Shown here: positions 25,136-32,466 of the stretch, piece by piece | Layout of the letters: the number at the start of each line of letters is the position of its first letter | Numbering within the stretch: the stretch's first letter is position 1 | Origin: Paenibacillus piscarius | GTDB lineage: Bacteria; Bacillota; Bacilli; Paenibacillales; Paenibacillaceae | Assembly: GCF_022234545.1 (NCBI RefSeq) | Contig: NZ_JAIEUI010000008.1 | Coordinates: 186,001 to 250,000, forward strand | DNA length: 64,000 nucleotides | Reading direction: 5' to 3' | Program-made: the position numbers and the translations under genes | Notes under the pieces: model-generated | What the model was told of the DNA's origin: nothing | Database searches by the model: none | What the model saw: only the letters and a program-made list of their open reading frames with translations

Positions 25136-25849
25136 TTGGCAACGCAACGCGGACGACTGTTAAAACGCAATTATATCTTTGCTTTTCTCATCCTGATCAT
25201 CGGCTTCGGCGGGCTGCTCGGTTATGATCTGTATTTCAAGCCCTATGTGCTGTCGCAGACTGTGGTCAAAATCAAGGTGGAGGGCGGCGGCATTCTGCCG
25301 AAGAATCATGAGCTGAGTGCGAATAATCTTTATCTGGATTCCGTGCAGACCAAGGATGTTCCGGCAGGGTACATCCGCAGCCTGGATCAGGTAGAGCGGA
25401 AGATAACGAATGTCAACCTGACGGATGGCAGTATTCTGACGGAAGCACTGGTCGATGTCAATGAGCTGGAGCCGCAGCAGGATGAAGGGATTTTCCCCAT
25501 TCCCAAGGATGCCATCTATGCCATTAACGGCTCTCTGCGCAGCAGGGATAAGGTCGATATTTATCTGGTCGATGAGCCGGCTGGTTCAGCGCCTGCAGCC
25601 CCGGCAGATGAGGGGACTCCGCAGGAGCTTCCGGCCCGTAAGGTCTTCTTAAGTGCCGTAACGGTGAACTATGTGCGTACTGAAGATAACAACGATGTGC
25701 TGGATTCAGAGAACGGCAACAACAATAACCGGTTTACTTCGACCGGGAAAGTGGCCGCCCCCGAGCTGAAGCTGAAGAAAAGCGACGGCGAGCTGCTGGG
25801 AGTATACCTGGAGCAGGGCAAAAAGCTGTGGATTGTCCGGGTTGAATAG
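25136..25849 (+). CDS. SAF-domain protein, CpaB/RcpC-like
   Basis: A 237-residue protein with one N-terminal membrane helix (YIFAFLILIIGFGGLLGYDLYF). A SAF domain follows (VVKIKVEGGGILPKNHELS, NLTDGSILTEAL) and then FPIPKDAIYAINGSLRSRDKVDIYLV, the segment that follows SAF in CpaB/RcpC proteins. In diderm bacteria CpaB works with the outer-membrane secretin; here there is none, so it must do something else at the wall, perhaps guiding the filament. The TTG start was chosen because AAGGGGG lies at the right distance; the 11 residues upstream are poor. It opens the second Tad-like locus. Confidence 0.75.
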   Translation: MATQRGRLLKRNYIFAFLILIIGFGGLLGYDLYFKPYVLSQTVVKIKVEGGGILPKNHELSANNLYLDSVQTKDVPAGYIRSLDQVERKITNVNLTDGSILTEALVDVNELEPQQDEGIFPIPKDAIYAINGSLRSRDKVDIYLVDEPAGSAPAAPADEGTPQELPARKVFLSAVTVNYVRTEDNNDVLDSENGNNNNRFTSTGKVAAPELKLKKSDGELLGVYLEQGKKLWIVRVE

Positions 25850-25878
25850 AAGATCTGATGAAAGGAGGAAGGATAAGC

Positions 25879-26943
25879 ATGAAAATATTCAGCCTGGGTG
25901 TGGATCAGCTGACGAATAATGAGATTAAGCTTGCCGGCTTCACCGTGATTGCCCAACATGTGCTGCCGGAGCCTGAGCATGCCGGAGAACATCTCCTGAT
26001 GGTTACCAGTGAGCAGGTCCCGGTGCAGGATTTAAATGAGCTGCGCAGGCGGTACCCTGATTCCCAGATCCTGTATATCTATCTGCACAAAGGAGTGAGG
26101 GGGTACCAGGCCGTTCATATGAAATGCGAGAGCCTGGGCATCTTCTTCATGCCCCCGCGTTCCACCTCAGCGGCTATCGTAGACAAGCTGCGCTATATGC
26201 TGGAGGACGAGCATAAAGAGAGCAGCAATCTGGTCGGCTTCTTTGGCTCCGGGCCGGGGATCGGCTGCACCAGTGTAGCCAAGCTGTTCGCCAGGAGAAT
26301 AGCCGCTTCAGGGCTGCGGGTAATTCTGCTGGGGCTTGATCTGTACGATCCCGGTTATGACCGGCGGGCGGCGGTTAGTCTGGACAAGCTGCGTCCGCGG
26401 ATCACCGGCAAGATGCTGCATGATGAGGATTTTGACGGTTGGATCAAGCAGGATGGTTATACTTATCTGCCCGGTAACTTCGACATTCTGGGCGCTCAGG
26501 ATTATCAGGAAGAGGAGATTGAATACCTGCTGGACAGAGCAGGCGGCAGTGCCGATGTAGTGATCGCAGACTTCGGATCGGTTCCCGAGAGCGCCGCCTG
26601 GTATGTAGGCATGCAGAGATCCGCGCTGCGTATGATGGTCACTCATCCAAGGCATGAGTACCGGCTCCAGCCCCTGATGGAGCTGGCCGGACATATGGAT
26701 CTGCAGCCGCAGGATTTCCAGTGGATCATTAACCGCAGCAATGTGGAGGAGCTGACTTCACCGAAGAATCTGGCCCTGCGCTTTGGCAGCGAGCTGCTGC
26801 TGGAGCTTCCGTACTATCCGTCATTCCCGGAGAGCCTCCCGCTGGGCAAAAAGGAGCTTCAGATGGTGGACAGCAAAGTTCACGCGCTGCTGGTATCACT
26901 GGGACTGGCCCTGGAAGTCCGAAAGAAGGGAATTTTTCAATGA
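25879..26943 (+). CDS. CpaE/TadZ-like protein with a changed P loop
   Basis: A 354-residue protein. Residues 1-110 resemble a receiver-like N domain (MVTSEQVPVQDLNELRRRYPDS). The second half is a MinD/ParA-type ATPase fold with GFFGSGPGIGCTSVAKLFA and ADVVIADFGSVPESAAW. At residue 130, where the P-loop lysine of GKT is expected, there is Cys (GCTS). It therefore probably binds nucleotide weakly or not at all. It overlaps the CpaF-like gene by four bases (ATGA). The companion protein of the first locus keeps a canonical GGSGKTT. The ATG chosen follows AAAGGAGGAAGG. Confidence 0.78.
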   Translation: MKIFSLGVDQLTNNEIKLAGFTVIAQHVLPEPEHAGEHLLMVTSEQVPVQDLNELRRRYPDSQILYIYLHKGVRGYQAVHMKCESLGIFFMPPRSTSAAIVDKLRYMLEDEHKESSNLVGFFGSGPGIGCTSVAKLFARRIAASGLRVILLGLDLYDPGYDRRAAVSLDKLRPRITGKMLHDEDFDGWIKQDGYTYLPGNFDILGAQDYQEEEIEYLLDRAGGSADVVIADFGSVPESAAWYVGMQRSALRMMVTHPRHEYRLQPLMELAGHMDLQPQDFQWIINRSNVEELTSPKNLALRFGSELLLELPYYPSFPESLPLGKKELQMVDSKVHALLVSLGLALEVRKKGIFQ

Positions 26944-28403
26944 TGAGTATTCCAGCGGAGAAGAGTGAAGCGGCGGCTATCCGCCTGTTCTCGCTCAAGG
27001 ATAGCGTACTGCGTACCCGCAAGCCGGGGAAGGAGGATTTCTACAGCTTCCTGAACAAAATGAAAAGTGAAATGAATACCGGGCTGGAGCGTGAGGACGA
27101 CAGCTATTTTGAGTTGAATGCAAAGGCGCTTATAGGAGACCCGCAAGCGGTCAGCTATTTCATGAACGAGATTGACAAGTACTTACGCCGCACCCCGTTC
27201 ACCGGGCAAGTGCCGGAGGCTTACCGGACAGCAGCCGAAGCGCTGTTCCACGAATGGAAGGGCTTTGGTCCCGCCTACCGCTGGTTCACAGACCGGGCTT
27301 ACAGTGAATCCACCGGGATGCAGATTATCGGGCGGCAGATTTTCTACAACCATCAAGGCAGGTTTGTGGCTTATCCGTATGAGATGCCCTCACTGGACCG
27401 GGTGGAGCAGCTGAAGCGCTCGCTTCTGAAGAGTGATCCGGGCAAGAAGCTGAACAAGGACAATCCTTCGGTAGAATTCAAAATGGATGATCCCCTGTGG
27501 CCGGGCCGCTTCATCCGTCTGGCGATCTGGGTCTCTCCGCGGGTCTGGGCCGGCTTCACCACCATCTCGCTGCGGCGGCAGGTTGTTGAGTTTCTGGATC
27601 TGGATGACCAGGCGGGTACCGAATGCATTCCTGCGGAAGCGATTGATCTGATCCGTGCGCTGACCGGGACATTCCGCAATACGGTTATTGCCGGCGCCGT
27701 AGGCTCGGGCAAAACTACGTTCGCCAATACCATTGTAGGGGAGCAGCTGCTCGGCTCGTCCTCCTGTATGGGTGTTGTCATGATCGAGAAGCACCCGGAG
27801 TCGATTCTGCCCTATCAGATCAAAGGTCACCGGATCATCCCGATCCAGGCCTCTAATGAGGAGTTAATGGAGGTTGGGGTGGAATCGCTGCGGCATGATC
27901 CGAACATTCTCTATATGACCGAGATGCGCTATCACGAATGGGAATTCTACCTGTGGAGCGGCGAGAAGGGATATGACGGCATTACCGGAACCTTTCATAC
28001 GGTGGATGCGGAGGATATTCCTTATCAGGGGGCGTTTGCGGTATCCACGCGGATCGGCGGCAGCCTGAAGGGGCACTTGGTCTCGGCACTGAAATCATGC
28101 GAGCTGGTATTCATTCTGGAGAGTGTGCCGGAGGGCAAAAAGCGGCTTACGCGGATTTCCGAGGTCTTTTACGATGAAGCCGGCAACTCGGTATTTGCTA
28201 ATGATCTAATGCGCTGGGAAGCGGAGCAATCGCGCTGGAGCTATAATGACAAGCTGACCGAAGGGCTGTTGCTGAAGATGAAGAAAAAGAACACCAGAGC
28301 CGCAAGGATGTTCCTGCAGGAGCTTGGCCATCTCGCCGCACAGAAGCCGATGACCGATCCGCTTAAGGAAAGTCTGAAATCGAAAATGGTCTTGAACGAA
28401 TAA
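26940..28403 (+). CDS. Divergent CpaF/TadA-like assembly ATPase
   Basis: A 487-residue secretion ATPase. Walker A is intact, AGAVGSGKTTFANTI (residues 252-260), followed by CMGVVMIEKHPESILP where the Asp box lies and RHDPNILYMTEMRYHEWEF where Walker B with a Glu lies. The His-box-like segment reads GITGTFHTVDAEDIP. The N-terminal 180 residues (NKMKSEMNTGLEREDDSYFEL) do not resemble the CpaF of the first locus. It shares the P-loop and general order but very little other sequence with that protein, so the two loci are not recent copies. It should power assembly of the second machine. Confidence 0.82.
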   Translation: MMSIPAEKSEAAAIRLFSLKDSVLRTRKPGKEDFYSFLNKMKSEMNTGLEREDDSYFELNAKALIGDPQAVSYFMNEIDKYLRRTPFTGQVPEAYRTAAEALFHEWKGFGPAYRWFTDRAYSESTGMQIIGRQIFYNHQGRFVAYPYEMPSLDRVEQLKRSLLKSDPGKKLNKDNPSVEFKMDDPLWPGRFIRLAIWVSPRVWAGFTTISLRRQVVEFLDLDDQAGTECIPAEAIDLIRALTGTFRNTVIAGAVGSGKTTFANTIVGEQLLGSSSCMGVVMIEKHPESILPYQIKGHRIIPIQASNEELMEVGVESLRHDPNILYMTEMRYHEWEFYLWSGEKGYDGITGTFHTVDAEDIPYQGAFAVSTRIGGSLKGHLVSALKSCELVFILESVPEGKKRLTRISEVFYDEAGNSVFANDLMRWEAEQSRWSYNDKLTEGLLLKMKKKNTRAARMFLQELGHLAAQKPMTDPLKESLKSKMVLNE

Positions 28404-28418
28404 GAGGAGGGGAAGCCT

Positions 28419-29468
28419 GTGGAGCTGCTGCTGTATATGATCCGGTTAATTCTTCATTTACTCGTTGCCGGTGGACTGTGGCTGCTGGTGCGGCCGCTGA
28501 TTGAACGGCATTTGCAGCAATGGGGCCGCAAGCTGGATGCGCAGAGGAATCTGCGGAGGAGCCGGTTTGGCCAGAAGGTCAGTACGGTCAGGCAAACGAT
28601 GTGGCTGTACCGTCATCTGGATAATCTGCTGTACTTTGCCGCGAAGCGATATGAGCCGGGAATCAGTGTACTGCGTTTCGCCTCCCGTTCGGGAATGCTG
28701 TTCCTGGGGGTGTTTCTGTCATGTCTGTTAACGCTCAAAGAGCTGCCGGGGCAGCTTAATTTCAGCAATCCTTTTTTGGAGGGAATGGTGTTAAACGATG
28801 GCGCACCGGTTCAGCACGCTTGGCGGCTTCCGCTGTTCCTGGCGGTTCTCGCGGCGTGTATCCCTTATCTGCGGATGAGATATAGCTATGCCCAGCGCAA
28901 GGTGCGGGGGAGCTACGATTTGCTCGATGTGATTCAGATTGCCACCAAATTTACGCATCTGTCCGCAGATTCGATTTTGCAGAGAACCAGTGACTTGCTG
29001 CCCGCAGACAATGTGCTGAAGACCCCTCTGAAGCTGCTTGGGGCGGCATTCGCCAATTACAGCCATGAGCGGGAGCTGAATGGGGAAGCGGAGCGTTTTG
29101 CCGGAGCGATTGGAACGACGTTTGCCGTTGAATTCGTCTCGGATCTTCTGTATTGCGAGAAGGAGGGGACACGTTATCTCAAAAGCTCGCTCATGACGCT
29201 GAGCCGTACCATGGAGCTGCAACGGGAGACGATTCTGACGGTTAAGGCAAGCAGCCGGGATGCGATCAGCCTGGGGCTGTACGGAAATCTGATTGTGCTG
29301 GTGTCTTCGGTGGGAACATTCATGTACATGCTGAAGCCTGATGTTTATTTCAAACTACAATTCGAGACGTCCATCGGACTTGCGTTCATGATGGTGATCA
29401 TTGCGGGCTTGTTCATCTCGTTCATGATCAGCACCATCCTGGCCAGGCCTAAGCTGGACTACCACTAA
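28419..29468 (+). CDS. TadB-like membrane platform protein, second locus
   Basis: A 349-residue membrane protein placed after the CpaF-like ATPase. Helices are seen at about 7-25 (IRLILHLLVAGGLWLLV), 90-108, 135-150 and two at the C terminus (LYGNLIVLVSSVGTFMYML and SIGLAFMMVIIAGLFISFMI). The cytoplasmic middle has SYDLLDVIQIATKFTHLSAD. It lacks a clear T2SSF signature by eye, so the assignment rests on length, topology and position. The start is GTG after AGAGGAGGGG. The next gene is 11 bases away and has similar topology. Confidence 0.65.
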   Translation: MELLLYMIRLILHLLVAGGLWLLVRPLIERHLQQWGRKLDAQRNLRRSRFGQKVSTVRQTMWLYRHLDNLLYFAAKRYEPGISVLRFASRSGMLFLGVFLSCLLTLKELPGQLNFSNPFLEGMVLNDGAPVQHAWRLPLFLAVLAACIPYLRMRYSYAQRKVRGSYDLLDVIQIATKFTHLSADSILQRTSDLLPADNVLKTPLKLLGAAFANYSHERELNGEAERFAGAIGTTFAVEFVSDLLYCEKEGTRYLKSSLMTLSRTMELQRETILTVKASSRDAISLGLYGNLIVLVSSVGTFMYMLKPDVYFKLQFETSIGLAFMMVIIAGLFISFMISTILARPKLDYH

Positions 29469-29479
29469 GGTGATGACTT

Positions 29480-30349
29480 ATGAACCGGGTACTACTATTG
29501 ATTGCTGTTGCAGGGATTGTACATCTTGCCCTACTGGTGTTCGTAAGCAGCAGCAGCCGGCAGGAACGCTATATGCTTCGTCTTGGTGTCACATGGAGAG
29601 CCTTCGGCGAGCGTCTGCACAATGAACGGCTGCAGCAGCTGCTGAACCGGAGCGGACTACCGGTCTCGGCCGGCAAAATCACACTTTTCCGCTATGCAGC
29701 CGCGCTGCTCTATCTGGTTGTTCAGGTAACGGGTGACTTTATCCGTTCTGAGCCTGTGTCGGTCTACGATCCGCTGATTGCCCTGCTGATCCTGCTGATT
29801 ACCAGTCCACAGCGTGTGCTGCCGCTAGGCTGGCTGCTGGCCTGGCTGCATCAGAGGACGCTGATTCAACAGGACGGGGAGCTGATCTCCTTCATCCGCC
29901 TTTACGAGAATAATCGGCTGCGCAAGCGCGGGTATGTGGAGTTTGGAGCTTTTTGCGCCGGGACCGCCAGTCATTTCAATTATATCCGCCAGGATCTGTA
30001 TGAGCTCTCTGAACGGGCGGTGGATGAGGGGACGGAGCGGGCGATTGAATGGTTCTGCGGCAGATTCCCCGGGAATCATGCGTTCATTAACGACATCCGC
30101 TCCATTCTGCTTGCAACCGAAGGGATGGATGATGACTATGAGGCGGCGAAATATTTGCGGGAGCAGGGCAAGATCATCACTAAGATTTCAAGCGACCAAT
30201 ATCTGAAGAAATGGTCTTTTATCGGGGATATTTCGACGATCATCAATGTAATTCCCTCCATCGCTACCTTCCTGATGATCGTCTCGCTGGCAATGCAGTA
30301 CATTATGCTGATCAAAGGCAATTTCAACGGCGTCGGCATGTTTCAGTGA
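29480..30349 (+). CDS. TadC-like membrane platform protein, second locus
   Basis: A 289-residue membrane protein. Helix 1 is RVLLLIAVAGIVHLALLVFV; two more lie near residues 68-118; the last is VIPSIATFLMIVSLAMQYIMLI. The cytoplasmic middle contains LIQQDGELISFIRLYENNRLRKRGYVEFGAF. It pairs with the preceding gene as TadB and TadC do elsewhere. Identity is inferred from order and topology more than from motifs. Translation follows GGTGATG closely after the previous stop. A 100-base gap with the mini-pilin ribosome site follows. Confidence 0.62.
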   Translation: MNRVLLLIAVAGIVHLALLVFVSSSSRQERYMLRLGVTWRAFGERLHNERLQQLLNRSGLPVSAGKITLFRYAAALLYLVVQVTGDFIRSEPVSVYDPLIALLILLITSPQRVLPLGWLLAWLHQRTLIQQDGELISFIRLYENNRLRKRGYVEFGAFCAGTASHFNYIRQDLYELSERAVDEGTERAIEWFCGRFPGNHAFINDIRSILLATEGMDDDYEAAKYLREQGKIITKISSDQYLKKWSFIGDISTIINVIPSIATFLMIVSLAMQYIMLIKGNFNGVGMFQ

Positions 30350-30449
30350 GCGGGTTATACGCTTTAGCAGCAAGAAAGTGCCGGAAGTGAAATTTTTGTT
30401 ATATTCAAGCAGGCTTTTAAAATATACAATCAAAAGGGAGATATTAACA

Positions 30450-30659
30450 ATGAAAAAAGATGCTATTTCGACTGGTTTGTTCATCGCGATCGGATTCCTG
30501 TGTGTGGCTATCGTCATTGCGATCCTGATTCCTGTGGTGCGGGACGTGATTGACAAGGCGGATGACAACAGACCGGAGATTCCTAAAGTGAGCTATGTGC
30601 AGCCTGGGACTTCTGGAGAAGCGGAATTAAACGATACTCTTGTTCAGCCTCTGGTCTAA
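30450..30659 (+). CDS. Mini-pilin-like protein, tandem copy 1
   Basis: A 69-residue protein: MKKDAISTGLFIAIGFLCV, a long hydrophobic helix to about residue 31, then a polar tail with VIDKADDNRPEIPKVSYV. The size, the lone N-terminal helix and the position between TadC and pseudopilin genes suit an Flp-like pilin, though the classic G-x-x-x-x-E signature is missing. AAAGGGAG precedes ATG. The next gene begins with nearly the same 15 residues. It might instead be a small scaffold peptide of the membrane platform. Confidence 0.65.
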   Translation: MKKDAISTGLFIAIGFLCVAIVIAILIPVVRDVIDKADDNRPEIPKVSYVQPGTSGEAELNDTLVQPLV

Positions 30660-30664
30660 CAGAG

Positions 30665-30808
30665 ATGAAGAAGGATTCGATTTCCGTTGCGCTGTTTCTG
30701 GCGATTGGCTTTGTGATTGCGGGGATTTTTATCGCTGGGGCTGTGAGCATCATCGGCGGCAGCCAGGATGAGATCATTACCCATGTCAAAGCGGTTGAGC
30801 AGTACTAA
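30665..30808 (+). CDS. Mini-pilin-like protein, tandem copy 2 (47 residues)
   Basis: A 47-residue protein starting MKKDSISVALFLAIGFVIAG and ending IITHVKAVEQY. Its start matches copy 1 (MKKD-x-IS-x-x-LF-x-AIGF), so the two arose by duplication. It begins five bases after the stop of copy 1 and has no good ribosome site of its own, so it depends on translational coupling. It is short enough to be missed by standard gene callers. A hydrophobic helix covers residues 6-29 and a short polar tail follows. Confidence 0.62.
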   Translation: MKKDSISVALFLAIGFVIAGIFIAGAVSIIGGSQDEIITHVKAVEQY

Positions 30809-30823
30809 AAGGAGGCGCTGCGC

Positions 30824-31204
30824 TTGAAGGCAACCGTCCTCCGGGCCTTGTTCATGTGGCTGGTGCTGTTCATTATTCTGCAGCCGATTTTTTCGTATAT
30901 CGATTATTTGCTCGATCTGCAGGTCAAAGCCAATACCTCCTATATCACACAAAAGGCAGCGACAGAAGGCAGAGTCACAGCCTCCATGAAAGCTGAAGTC
31001 GTTGCCAACCTGAAGGCCGTCGGTTTCCCGGAGAACTCGATTAAAATAACAAGCGGAACAGAAATGATTCTGGAGCGCAAGCAGCGTATTGATGTGTACG
31101 TGACTGCGCCCCGGGTGAATCTGTTTCCCTATAATTTCTCCGGCGTATCCCAGCCAACCCAGTACTATGGACATAGCTCGATCATGAGTGAATATCTCGA
31201 TTGA
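30824..31204 (+). CDS. TadE-like pseudopilin, second locus
   Basis: A 126-residue protein with one N-terminal helix (VLRALFMWLVLFIILQPIFSYIDYLL) and a small extracellular domain rich in beta-forming residues (SIKITSGTEMILERKQRIDVYVTAP). It starts with TTG after AGGAGG. Its length and topology match a minor pilin of TadE type, but there is no clear VEA signature. It lies between the mini-pilins and the 165-residue protein, so it probably belongs to the same machine. Confidence 0.6.
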   Translation: MKATVLRALFMWLVLFIILQPIFSYIDYLLDLQVKANTSYITQKAATEGRVTASMKAEVVANLKAVGFPENSIKITSGTEMILERKQRIDVYVTAPRVNLFPYNFSGVSQPTQYYGHSSIMSEYLD

Positions 31205-31224
31205 TTAAGGAATGAAGGTAACCT

Positions 31225-31722
31225 ATGGATTATGTGATTAAACTGGCGTTTGTGCTGCTGATTTTTATCTATTCGTGGTTTTTTCAGATTCAGAATCAGG
31301 AGTGGGACACGGTGCGCAGTATGCTTAAGGATGCCAATAATATGGCTGTCCATGATGCGTCTCAGGAATTGAACGAAGCTGCGCGGGCACAGGGCCGTCT
31401 GGTTATTGACTCCGCTCTAGCATATGCTACCTTCCGCCAAGCCCTGCAGAATAATCTTGGACTGGATGACGGCTTATCCCCCATAGCGGGGAGCCGCCTT
31501 CAGGCGCAAGTGAAGATCGTCAAGTTCGATATTGTGGACGAGGGCAAGGGGGCTACTTTTCCCATGCTCTATGAAGACCGTGCTTACGGCATCACCAAAT
31601 ACATACAAGGCCCATCGGTCATTGCGGTCATTCAGACACAGCATCCGGTTCTCATCTCCAGAGACAAGGTACAAGAAGCCATTACGGTCCCGGCGGTTCA
31701 GGAGTATAAGCTGAATCGCTGA
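31225..31722 (+). CDS. Membrane-anchored pseudopilin-like protein, second locus
   Basis: A 165-residue protein with an N-terminal helix (YVIKLAFVLLIFIYSWFFQI) and an outer domain containing MLKDANNMAVHDASQELNEAARAQGRL and KVKFDIVDEGKGATF. I do not recognise a named family. Like its upstream neighbour it looks like a pilin-type or pilus-associated subunit. A ribosome site GAAGGTAACC precedes ATG. After it there is a 90-base gap with a short tandem repeat before the secreted proteins. Confidence 0.55.
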   Translation: MDYVIKLAFVLLIFIYSWFFQIQNQEWDTVRSMLKDANNMAVHDASQELNEAARAQGRLVIDSALAYATFRQALQNNLGLDDGLSPIAGSRLQAQVKIVKFDIVDEGKGATFPMLYEDRAYGITKYIQGPSVIAVIQTQHPVLISRDKVQEAITVPAVQEYKLNR

Positions 31723-31741
31723 GGGATCGGCGAAGGCGAGT

Positions 31742-31773
31742 GAATTACAATAGCGAGGAAGTACAATGGCGAG
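31742..31773 (+). repeat. Two 16-bp tandem repeats
   Basis: GAATTACAATAGCGAG is followed directly by GAAGTACAATGGCGAG (14 of 16 identical). It lies in the gap between the pilin-like genes and the secreted proteins. Each copy contains a weak TACAAT and a GCGAGG. Function unknown. Confidence 0.6.
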
Positions 31774-31809
31774 GGAATATGACTACTAAAACAAAGGGAG
31801 AGGTTGATT

Positions 31810-32466
31810 ATGATGAATAGGAAGATAAGCAAGGCAACAGTGGGGAGAACAGGAGTGAAATTCTTTTTGACGGGGGCTCTGCTCATGGGTTCGATTGTTC
31901 AGGGTGGCGGGGCGGTTAGTGCGGCGGGAGCACCGTCTGCTCAGCCTGCTCCTACAGTGAAGGCAGCTTCTGCCCCGATTATGAGAGATAATCTCTCCAA
32001 GTATGGATTGGTGAAGGATGTGGAGCTGCCGGTCACCGTTGAGGCCGGGGGGCTGAGCTATACGCTGGAGAAGATAATGATTTATGATGTGAAGTCGAAG
32101 GATGCTTTAGCGCTGGCTAAGCAATATGGTTATGATCTGGATGGTGCTGAGTATTTTATATGGACGAAGATTACTGTGGAAAATAAGGGGGGGAACATTG
32201 TACAGAGGAATATTAAAGATTTGAGTAACAAGTGGCGTCTGAATTTCGGAGATTTAAATATGGGGGAAGCTTCTGCAGCAATGCCTGGTAAGTTGGATGA
32301 TTCTGTGAATAATAAAAGTGCTTTGTGGACATGGGTTTTGAAGCCTGGAGAAAAACTCAGTACATACCAAGGATTTCGTTACACCGGCACTCTTAATTAC
32401 TTTAAGCTGAGTGTAGATTGCAAAGGTCAATTTGTCTCAAAATATATCGTAGAGCCGGGAGTGTAA
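31810..32466 (+). CDS. Secreted protein of the second Tad-like locus
   Basis: A 218-residue protein with a signal peptide (VKFFLTGALLMGSIVQGGGAVSAAG) and a low-complexity stretch (PSAQPAPTVKAASAP). The mature part has GLSYTLEKIMIYDVKSKDAL and YFIWTKITVENKGGNIVQ, which resembles small immunoglobulin-like secreted domains (DUF4352-like) with no catalytic motif. No anchor is visible. The start is ATG 31810 or 31813, after GGGAGAGG. From here on base composition becomes AT-richer than the pilus genes before it. It is followed without gap by a PKD protein gene. Confidence 0.65.
   Translation: MMNRKISKATVGRTGVKFFLTGALLMGSIVQGGGAVSAAGAPSAQPAPTVKAASAPIMRDNLSKYGLVKDVELPVTVEAGGLSYTLEKIMIYDVKSKDALALAKQYGYDLDGAEYFIWTKITVENKGGNIVQRNIKDLSNKWRLNFGDLNMGEASAAMPGKLDDSVNNKSALWTWVLKPGEKLSTYQGFRYTGTLNYFKLSVDCKGQFVSKYIVEPGV

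Noticed and set aside
31742..31773. CRISPR-like repeat
   Set aside because: Only two adjacent 16-bp copies without spacers; no cas genes in the window.
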